Positions 43,700 to 49,806 of a stretch of DNA of 49,806 nt are shown here, piece by piece. Each line of letters starts with the position of its first letter. The first letter of the stretch is position 1. Under the pieces are notes generated by a model that saw only the letters and a list, made by a program, of their open reading frames with translations, was not told the DNA's origin and made no database searches. Source of the stretch: Nonomuraea harbinensis (lineage in GTDB: Bacteria; Actinomycetota; Actinomycetes; Streptosporangiales; Streptosporangiaceae); assembly GCF_019396385.1 (NCBI RefSeq), contig NZ_JAHKRN010000060.1, positions 1 through 49,806 of the forward strand, read 5' to 3'. A program made the translations under genes and the position numbers.

Positions 43700-45175
43700 A
43701 TGGGCTTGAAGGCTTTACCTTCGTCCGCGTACGAACGTTTCGGTGTCCTCCGCGGCATCGTGGGCGCCGTCGGCGCCCTGGGGATCGTAGGCGCGGCGCT
43801 GATGGTGTCCGTTCCCGCGGACGCGGCGGAGAGCACGCTCGCCGCCGCCGCCCAGCAGAGCGGCCGGTACTTCGGCACGGCCATCGCCGCGGGCAAGCTG
43901 GGCGACCAGGCGTACACGACGATCGCGAACCGCGAGTTCGACATGATCACCGCCGAGAACGAGATGAAGATCGACGCCACCGAACCCAACCGGGGGCAGT
44001 TCAACTTCAGCGCCGGCGACCGGATCTACAACTGGGCGGTCCAGAACGGCAAGCGGGTACGCGGCCACACCCTCGCCTGGCACAACCAGCAGCCGGGCTG
44101 GATGCAGTCGCTCTCCGGCGGCAACCTCCGCCAGGCGATGATCGACCACATCAACGGCGTGATGGGGCACTACCGAGGCAAGATCTACGCCTGGGACGTC
44201 GTCAACGAGGCCTACGCCGACGGCAACTCCGGTGGCCGGCGCGACTCCAACCTCCAGCGGACCGGCAACGACTGGATCGAGGTGGCCTTCCGCACCGCGC
44301 GGGCCGCCGACCCGTCCGCCAAGCTCTGCTACAACGACTACAACATCGACAACTGGAGCTGGGCCAAGACGCAGGGCGTCTACAACATGGTCCGCGACTT
44401 CAAGCAGCGCGGCGTACCGATCGACTGCGTCGGCCTGCAGTCGCACTTCAACAGCAACAGCCCCTACAACAGCAACTACCGCACGACCATCCAGAGCTTC
44501 GCCGCCCTGGGCGTCGACGTGCAGATCACCGAGCTGGACATCCAGGGCGGCTCGGCCACCACGTACGCCAACGTCGTCAACGACTGCCTGGCGGTGCCGC
44601 GCTGCACCGGCGTCACGGTCTGGGGGGTCCGCGACACCGACTCCTGGCTCGGCTCCGGCGCCAGCGCGCTGCTCTTCGACGGCAACGGCAACAAGAAGGC
44701 CGCGTACAACTCCGTCCTGAACGCGCTCAACAACGCGGACCCGGACCCCGACCCGGACCCGACCACGACGCCCACGCAGACCCCCGGCACCGTGGGACAG
44801 ATCCGGGGTGTGGCGTCCGGGCGGTGTGTGGACGTGCCGAACGCCTCGACGGCCGACGGCACGCAGCTCCAGCTGTGGGACTGCCACTCCAACTCCAACC
44901 AGCAGTGGTCCTACACCTCCGCGCAGGAGATCCGCGTCTACGGCAACAAGTGCCTGGACGCCGCCGGCAGCGGCAACGGCGCCAGGGTGCAGATCTACTC
45001 CTGCTGGGGCGGCAACAACCAGAAGTGGCGCGTCAACTCGGACGGCTCCATCGTCGGAGTCCAGTCGAATCTGTGCCTCGACGCCGTGAACAACGGCACC
45101 GGTAACGGGACCCAGCTCCAGATCTACTCCTGCTGGGGCGGCGACAACCAGAAGTGGTCCTGGAACCGGGGCTAG
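43700..45175 (+). CDS. GH10 endo-1,4-beta-xylanase with CBM13
   Basis: A 491-residue secreted xylanase. It starts at ATG 43700 (GGAG at 43690-43693); a signal-anchor region (LRGIVGAVGALGIVGAALMV, about residues 16-35) is cleaved near ADA. The GH10 barrel (about 43-345) has ENEMKIDATEPNRGQFNF, AWHNQQPGWM, catalytic acid Glu in WDVVNEAYAD (about 170) and nucleophile Glu in VQITELDIQG (about 277). An Asp-Pro/Thr linker (DPDPDPTTTPTQTPG) leads to a ricin-type CBM13 (about 370-491) of the RGVASGRCVDVPN type. It is translated with the esterase gene 12 bp downstream. Confidence 0.97.
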   Translation: MGLKALPSSAYERFGVLRGIVGAVGALGIVGAALMVSVPADAAESTLAAAAQQSGRYFGTAIAAGKLGDQAYTTIANREFDMITAENEMKIDATEPNRGQFNFSAGDRIYNWAVQNGKRVRGHTLAWHNQQPGWMQSLSGGNLRQAMIDHINGVMGHYRGKIYAWDVVNEAYADGNSGGRRDSNLQRTGNDWIEVAFRTARAADPSAKLCYNDYNIDNWSWAKTQGVYNMVRDFKQRGVPIDCVGLQSHFNSNSPYNSNYRTTIQSFAALGVDVQITELDIQGGSATTYANVVNDCLAVPRCTGVTVWGVRDTDSWLGSGASALLFDGNGNKKAAYNSVLNALNNADPDPDPDPTTTPTQTPGTVGQIRGVASGRCVDVPNASTADGTQLQLWDCHSNSNQQWSYTSAQEIRVYGNKCLDAAGSGNGARVQIYSCWGGNNQKWRVNSDGSIVGVQSNLCLDAVNNGTGNGTQLQIYSCWGGDNQKWSWNRG

Positions 45176-45186
45176 GAGGTCAGATC

Positions 45187-46509
45187 ATGAGACGGCACCA
45201 GCAGGTGCCGATCGGGTCAGGGACGGTGATCGCCGCCGTGGTCACCGCGGTGATCACCGTCCTGGCCGGTTGCGTCGCCATGGCGCCCCAGGCGAGTGCG
45301 GCGACGCTGACCAGGATCGGCGACTTCGGGGCGAACCCCGGCAACATCCAGATGCACCTCTACGTCCCTGACAACGTGGCCGCGCGTCCCGGCATCCTGG
45401 TGGCGATGCACGGCTGCAACGGCCGGGCGACCGACTTCCACCAGCAGACGGAGTTCGCGTCCCTGGCCGACCGCCACGGCTTCGTCGTCATCTACCCGCA
45501 GGCCAACAAGAGCGCCAACGGCCTGTCGAACTGCTTCGACGTGTGGTCGGACGAAGCACTCCGGCACGGCGGCGGCAGCGACCCCGTGTCGATCGTGTCG
45601 ATGGTGAACTACGTCGTGCAGCGCCACAACGGTGACCCCGAGAAGGTGTTCGCCACCGGCTTCTCCTCCGGGGCGATGGAGACCGTCAACCTGCTCGCCA
45701 CCTATCCCGATGTGTTCAAGGCCGGCGCTCCCTTCGCCGGTGTGCCCTTCGGCTGTCTCGGCCCGCCCGGTTGCGGCGACCGGACTCCGCAGCAGTGGGG
45801 CGACCTGGTCCGCGGCGCCTACCCCGGTTACACCGGTCCCCGGCCCCGGCTGATGGCCTGGCACGGCACCGCGGACGACGTGCTGAACTTCAGCATGTTG
45901 CAGAAGGAGGTCGACCAGTGGACCGACGTGCACGGGGTGAGCCGGACGCCCACCTCGACCACGAACCCGCAATCGGGGTGGACGCGCAGAGTCTTCGGGA
46001 CCGGCCAGGTCGAGGCTTACACCATCAGCGGAGCGGGGCACAATCTGCCGCATCCCGGGATGGCCGTGCACGCGATCCGGTTCTTCGGCCTCGACGGCGC
46101 CGGCCCCACGCCGACGCCGACCCCTGGCGGCGACGGCCAGATCAGGGGCGTCGCCTCCGGGCGCTGCGTGGACGTGCCGAACTCGAGCACCGCCGACGGC
46201 ACGCGGCTCCAGCTCTGGGACTGCCACGGCGGCGCCAACCAGCGGTGGGCCCTCACCTCGTCCCAGGAGCTGCGGGGTCTCGGCGGCAAATGCCTCGACG
46301 CCGCCGGGACGGGCAACGGAGCGGGCGTCCAGCTCTACTCCTGCTGGGGCGGCGCCAACCAGAAGTGGCGCGTCAACGCTGACGGGACGATCGTCGGCGT
46401 GCAGTCGGGGCTGTGCCTGGACGCCGCCGGGACGGCCAACGGCGCCCGCCTCCAGCTCTACTCGTGCTGGGGCGGCGCCAACCAGCGGTGGGACCTGGGC
46501 GCCGCGTGA
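45187..46509 (+). CDS. Secreted CE1-type esterase (acetylxylan/feruloyl, PHB depolymerase-like) with CBM13
   Basis: A 440-residue secreted esterase. ATG 45187 follows AGGAGG; the signal peptide is VIAAVVTAVITVLAGCVAMA, cleaved after ASA. The alpha/beta domain (about 40-300) shows LVAMHGCNGRATDF, nucleophile Ser in ATGFSSGAMETV (about 160), Asp in AWHGTADDVLN (about 229) and His in ISGAGHNLPHPG (about 284), the triad of the esterase-PHB family. A TPTPTPGG linker and a CBM13 follow. Position behind a xylanase favours acetylxylan or feruloyl esterase activity. The gap to the xylanase is 11 bp, so they form one operon. Confidence 0.9.
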   Translation: MRRHQQVPIGSGTVIAAVVTAVITVLAGCVAMAPQASAATLTRIGDFGANPGNIQMHLYVPDNVAARPGILVAMHGCNGRATDFHQQTEFASLADRHGFVVIYPQANKSANGLSNCFDVWSDEALRHGGGSDPVSIVSMVNYVVQRHNGDPEKVFATGFSSGAMETVNLLATYPDVFKAGAPFAGVPFGCLGPPGCGDRTPQQWGDLVRGAYPGYTGPRPRLMAWHGTADDVLNFSMLQKEVDQWTDVHGVSRTPTSTTNPQSGWTRRVFGTGQVEAYTISGAGHNLPHPGMAVHAIRFFGLDGAGPTPTPTPGGDGQIRGVASGRCVDVPNSSTADGTRLQLWDCHGGANQRWALTSSQELRGLGGKCLDAAGTGNGAGVQLYSCWGGANQKWRVNADGTIVGVQSGLCLDAAGTANGARLQLYSCWGGANQRWDLGAA

Positions 46510-46513
46510 CGCA

Positions 46514-46553
46514 CCCGGTCTGGGCGGTCCCTTGAGGACCGCCCAGACCCGGG
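46514..46553. terminator. Bidirectional hairpin terminator
   Basis: TCTGGGCGGTCC (46519-46530) pairs with GGACCGCCCAGA (46536-46547) over a CTTGA loop, extended outward by ACCCGG/CCGGGT with one bulge. It lies between the convergent esterase and GH27 genes. Confidence 0.85.
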
Positions 46554-46560
46554 TCATGGC

Positions 46561-48180
46561 TCAGAGGCGGGTCCACCGTTGGTTGGCGGCGCCGTTGCAC
46601 GTCCAGATCTGCAGGTAGACGCCGTTGGCGGTGGCGTTGCCCGGCACGTCCAGGCACTTGTTCGCACCGAGCGCGGTGATGCTTCCGTCGGTGTTGAAGC
46701 GCCACTTCTGGTTGTTCTGGCCGTTGCAGTCCCAGATGATCACGCTGGTGCCGTCGGCGGTGCCGTTGTTGTTCACGTCGAGGCACTTGTTCCCGTAGAC
46801 CCGCAGTTCGCCGGCTGCCGTGGAGGTCCACTGCTGGTTGACCTGACCATGGCAGTCCCAGATCGCCACCCGGGTCCCGTTGGCCTGGGAAGCTCCGGTG
46901 ACGTCGAGGCATCTGCCCGACCCCACGCCCTGGATCCGGGACACCGGGTTGGGCGTCCCGCCGCTGACCCGGAACACGACGGTGCCGTGGGACGGCACGC
47001 TCGCCGAGATGGCCCCGGTCGTCGAGGTGACGGCGTTCGTCCAGGCCTCACGCATGCTGAAGGAGCTGCCGGACAGGCCGATCGCCGAGGTGGTGGTGCT
47101 GATCGTCGTCGTGCCGCCGCCCTGGTTGAACAGCGCGACCGCGACGTCGCCGTTGCTCAGCCGTTTGGCCAGGACACGGCGGGTGCCGTCGTTGCTGATC
47201 TGGGTGGCCTGGAGGCCGAGCGGGTCCTGGTTGATGGCGATCAGGTTCTGGTTCTTCATGATCGTGGCGGTCGCGGAGTCCATGTTCCGCATGTCGTTGC
47301 CCGCGATCAGCGGTGCGGCCATGATCGCCCAGAGGGCGAAGTGGCTGCGCATCTCGGTGTCCGTCATGCCGCCCCGGCCGACCACCATCATGTCGGGGTC
47401 GTTGAACTGTCCCGGCCTGGCGTAGCCCGACAGGGGCGCGTTGACGTTGACGATGTTCTGGATGCCCATCGGGTAGCCGTTGGTCTGACCGGAGTTCCAC
47501 ACGTTGGTGATGTCCTCGGTCGTACGCCAGATGTTGGCGACGTCACCCCAGTTCCGCTGCGGGCCGGTCTTCTCGTGGATGCTGTTGGGGTTGATGCTGT
47601 AGAGGATCGGCCGGCCGGTGGCCGCCAGGGCGTCGCGCATCTTCGCGAAGGTGCGGACCTGGTCGTCGATGGTGCCGGTGGGGGAGCACCAGTCGTACTT
47701 GAGATAGTCGACGCCCCAGGCGGCGAACTGCTGGGCGTCCTGGACCTCGTGGTTCAGGCTGCCGGTGGCGCCCGGGTAGGCGCCGAAGTACTGGGCGCAG
47801 GTGCGGTCCAGGGGTACCTGGTAGAGGCCGAACTTCAGGCCCCGGGCGTGCAGGTAGTCGCCGAGCGCCTTCATGCCGCTCGGGAATCTCGACGGGTTGG
47901 CCCGCAGGTTTCCGGCGGAGTCGCGGGCCGGGTCGAACCAGCAGTCGTCGACGACGACGTACTGATATCCGAGGTCGCGCATGCCGGAGGAGACCATCGC
48001 GTCGGCGGTCTGGCGGATCAGCGTCTCGTTGATGTTGCAGCCGAAGGTGTTCCAGGTGTTCCACCCCATCGGCGGGGTGCGGCCCACGCCGTTCTCCAGC
48101 GCCTGCGCCTGGGTGGCGGGGGTGAGCGCCACGACCAGGGCCACTGCGGTCAGCAGCGCGCGGGTTCGTTTCCCGTTCAT
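46561..48180 (-). CDS. GH27 alpha-galactosidase with CBM13
   Basis: A 539-residue secreted enzyme. Start ATG 48180 with GAGGAGCG upstream; the signal peptide is RALLTAVALVVALTPATQAQ, cleaved near AQA/LEN. The GH27 barrel (about 30-300) begins RTPPMGWNTWNTFGCNINE, contains the nucleophile Asp in VDYLKYDWCSPTG (about 163) and the acid/base Asp in GQFNDPDMMVVGRGG. A C-terminal beta-sandwich (about 310-410) precedes a ricin-type CBM13 (about 412-539). It removes alpha-galactosyl side groups from galactomannan or galacto-oligosaccharides. It is second in the operon behind the GH43 gene (12-bp gap). Confidence 0.96.
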   Translation of the reverse strand: MNGKRTRALLTAVALVVALTPATQAQALENGVGRTPPMGWNTWNTFGCNINETLIRQTADAMVSSGMRDLGYQYVVVDDCWFDPARDSAGNLRANPSRFPSGMKALGDYLHARGLKFGLYQVPLDRTCAQYFGAYPGATGSLNHEVQDAQQFAAWGVDYLKYDWCSPTGTIDDQVRTFAKMRDALAATGRPILYSINPNSIHEKTGPQRNWGDVANIWRTTEDITNVWNSGQTNGYPMGIQNIVNVNAPLSGYARPGQFNDPDMMVVGRGGMTDTEMRSHFALWAIMAAPLIAGNDMRNMDSATATIMKNQNLIAINQDPLGLQATQISNDGTRRVLAKRLSNGDVAVALFNQGGGTTTISTTTSAIGLSGSSFSMREAWTNAVTSTTGAISASVPSHGTVVFRVSGGTPNPVSRIQGVGSGRCLDVTGASQANGTRVAIWDCHGQVNQQWTSTAAGELRVYGNKCLDVNNNGTADGTSVIIWDCNGQNNQKWRFNTDGSITALGANKCLDVPGNATANGVYLQIWTCNGAANQRWTRL

Positions 48181-48192
48181 GGAGATCGCTCC

Positions 48193-49581
48193 TCAGGGGG
48201 TCGAAGGGAGGGCACTGCCGGTGAACTGCCACCAGTTGACGTTGAACAGGTAGCCGCCGCCGCCCGCGAAACGCAGGTAGAGGTCACGGGTGCCGGTCGC
48301 GCCGGACACCGGGCACGTGACCGTGGTCCAGTTCTGCCAGCCGCCGGTGCCGTTGACGGCGCAGGTGCCCACGAGGGTGCCGGTGGCGCTGCCGAGCCGC
48401 AGCTCGATCCGGCCGCCGCTGGTGGCCGAGGCGACGCGGGCGGTGAAAGCGGCGGCGCCGTTGCCGAAGGCGACGCCCTTGACCTTCAGGTAGTCGCCGT
48501 TCTCGATGTAGCCGACGTTCATGCCGCCCTCGCTGGAGGGTTCGGTCTCCACCCCGGACGCCCAGGCGACGGTCTCGGCCTCCTGCCGGACGAACGGGTT
48601 GAGGGTGCCGACCTGAGGCGGACCGGCGGTGGTCATGTTGATCGTCGGGATGCTGCCGTCGGCGTTGTAGGTGAACTTTTCCACGGCCACTGACCTGGTG
48701 AAACCGCCGCCGCCCGGCAGGGCGCCGTTGTGGTAGAAGAAGTACGATCCTCCGGCGTAGTCGATGATCCCGGCGTGGTTGGTGAAGCTGCTGCCCTGCC
48801 GGGGCATGATCGTCCCCCGGTACGTCCACGGCCCGGTGGCGCTGGGGGCCGTCGAGTAGGCGATGAACTCCGAGCAGCATTCCGCGGCGAACACGTTGTA
48901 GTAGAGGCCGTTGCGCTTGTAGACCCAGGGCCCTTCTTCGTAGAGCGTGGGGCGGCTGGGGTTGCCGTTGCGCGTGCCGAATCCCGCGCCGGTCAGCTGG
49001 ATGTAGGTGATGCCGCCGGAGTAGGAGATCATGTCGTTGTTCAGGCGTACGTACGCGAGCCGGGGGTTGCCCCAGTACAGGTAGGCCTGGCCGTCGTCGT
49101 CGATGAGGACGTTGGGGTCGATCTCGTTGTTCTCGACCAGCGGGCGGCCCAGCGCGTCACGGAACGGCCCGGTCGGGCTGTCGCCGACCGCGACGCCGAT
49201 GGCCATGCCGCCGGTCCTCCGGTTCCGTACGGGGACGTACCAGTAGAACCTGCCGTTGCGGTAGGCGACGTGGCCGGCCCAGGCGTTGGCGTCGGCCCAG
49301 GCGAAGGTGGCCAGGCTCATGGGAGAGCCGTGGTCGGTCCAGTTGGCCATGTCGGTCGAGGAGTAGACGCGCCAGTCGCGCATCGTGAAGTACGTGGAGC
49401 CGTCCTCGTCGTGGCCGGTGTAGAGGTAGACGCGGCCGTTGTGGACGAGCGGCGCGGGGTCGGCGGTGTAGATCGTCTGGACGATGGGGTTGTCGGCCAT
49501 GGCCGGTGTCGCGGGCAGCAGGGACATGATGCAGAGCACGCTCATGATCCAGGCCAGGCGGCGTGATCGCGCGGGTCTCAT
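48193..49581 (-). CDS. GH43 arabinoxylan arabinofuranohydrolase-like enzyme with CBM6-like domain
   Basis: A 462-residue secreted enzyme. The start is ATG 49581 with AAGGAC upstream. The signal peptide is LAWIMSVLCIMSLLPATPAM, cleaved near MADN. The propeller (about 30-310) shows TIYTADPAPLVHNGRVYLYT with the catalytic Asp, NEIDPNVLIDDDGQAYLYWG and a Glu in TLYEEGPWVYKRNGLYYNVF, as in XynD/AXH-type GH43. The C-terminal domain (about 330-462; EAETVAWASGVETEPSSEGG...YIENGDYLKVKGV...NVNWWQFTG) is a CBM6-like sandwich. First gene of the GH43-GH27 operon; the operator TGTTAGCGCTAACA is 28 bp upstream. Confidence 0.93.
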   Translation of the reverse strand: MRPARSRRLAWIMSVLCIMSLLPATPAMADNPIVQTIYTADPAPLVHNGRVYLYTGHDEDGSTYFTMRDWRVYSSTDMANWTDHGSPMSLATFAWADANAWAGHVAYRNGRFYWYVPVRNRRTGGMAIGVAVGDSPTGPFRDALGRPLVENNEIDPNVLIDDDGQAYLYWGNPRLAYVRLNNDMISYSGGITYIQLTGAGFGTRNGNPSRPTLYEEGPWVYKRNGLYYNVFAAECCSEFIAYSTAPSATGPWTYRGTIMPRQGSSFTNHAGIIDYAGGSYFFYHNGALPGGGGFTRSVAVEKFTYNADGSIPTINMTTAGPPQVGTLNPFVRQEAETVAWASGVETEPSSEGGMNVGYIENGDYLKVKGVAFGNGAAAFTARVASATSGGRIELRLGSATGTLVGTCAVNGTGGWQNWTTVTCPVSGATGTRDLYLRFAGGGGYLFNVNWWQFTGSALPSTP

Positions 49582-49609
49582 GGGGTCCTTTCGGGGCGGC
49601 TTCGTGGAG

Positions 49610-49623
49610 TGTTAGCGCTAACA
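49610..49623. promoter_or_regulatory. LacI-family operator upstream of the GH43-GH27 operon
   Basis: TGTTAGCGCTAACA, a perfect palindrome identical to that at 37738, 28 bp before the GH43 start. It occupies the promoter-proximal position expected for a repressor. Confidence 0.85.
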
Positions 49624-49762
49624 TCAAATCGTGGGCTGCGTCGTCGCGGAGTACATCCGATGGCCCGGCGGGCGTCAACGGAGGCGATCCCCGCCGCGTG
49701 GGCGTCGTCGCCTGGACGCTTCCCGGCCTGCGGTTCCGTCCAGGAAGAGATCACGGCGCCGC

Positions 49763-49791
49763 ACCGTCACGTGAAAATTTCACGTGACGGT
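49763..49791. promoter_or_regulatory. Perfect 29-bp palindrome at the right end
   Basis: ACCGTCACGTGAAA (49763-49776), A, TTTCACGTGACGGT (49778-49791). The 14-bp arms are perfect and contain a GAAA-TTTC core. It is an operator or very strong cruciform upstream of a gene beyond the window; its target cannot be seen here. Confidence 0.7.
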
Positions 49792-49806
49792 CGGAAGAGC
49801 GTCGTG

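Overview
This is a high-GC actinobacterial chromosome segment. A streptomycete or Streptosporangiales/Nonomuraea-like host fits best, judging by GTG starts, third-position GC bias, secreted CBM13 (ricin-type) hydrolases, F420/deazaflavin-type enzymes and ISKra4 elements. I could not confirm the genus without a database. There are no rRNA or tRNA genes and no CRISPR array.

Layout. (1) 73-4555, minus strand: a tyrosine/homogentisate catabolic operon hpd - hmgA - unknown - fahA, divergent from an Lrp/AsnC regulator (4731-5231) across a palindrome-bearing intergenic region. (2) 5.3-15.0 kb: a mobile and decayed region. It holds a tyrosine recombinase with a large palindrome upstream, a 2.3-kb ISKra4-type element with an accessory ORF and a deleted transposase, a serine-recombinase remnant, an ECF sigma/membrane anti-sigma pair, a 216-bp MITE-like IS derivative, ArsR plus SDR, a second copy of the recombinase-upstream repeat, a zinc-independent MDR oxidoreductase, another IS remnant and a broken DUF6461-like gene. 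(3) 15.3-17.4 kb: LysR divergent from SDR plus a deazaflavin-dependent oxidoreductase. (4) 17.5-20.5 kb: a LuxR remnant, an unrecognised two-gene unit (first gene frameshifted) and an MFS remnant. (5) 20833-28842: a complete, tightly overlapping type II Wadjet operon jetABCD, an anti-plasmid SMC-like defence system. (6) 28.9-34.8 kb: accessory debris and small genes, comprising a VapBC remnant, a lipoprotein and a membrane protein, an IS remnant, an alpha/beta hydrolase, small unknowns, an EF-hand protein and a decayed sigma/anti-sigma pair. (7) 34881-49581: a hemicellulose/plant polysaccharide utilisation cluster with GH5, three or four GH43-type enzymes, a GH10 xylanase, a CE1-type esterase and a GH27 alpha-galactosidase. 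All are secreted, six carry ricin-type CBM13 modules, and LacI-type operators TGTTAGCGCTAACA (or variants) precede all four transcription units. Between them sit a rhodanese, a back-to-back junction of truncated SpoIIE and APC-permease genes, and a membrane-anchored unknown.

How it works together. The first operon channels 4-hydroxyphenylpyruvate through homogentisate to fumarate and acetoacetate, probably under the adjacent Lrp. The polysaccharide cluster would be derepressed together by a LacI-family regulator that is not encoded here; its enzymes cut xylan and glucan backbones (GH10, GH5) and remove arabinose, acetyl or feruloyl, and galactose side groups (GH43, CE1, GH27). The centre is an accessory island built on Wadjet and IS debris. 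The most interesting items are the palindromic repeat shared by the recombinase upstream region and a second site 7.4 kb away, the ISKra4 accessory ORF with its MITE derivative, the orphan coupled gene pair before Wadjet, and the operator regulon.
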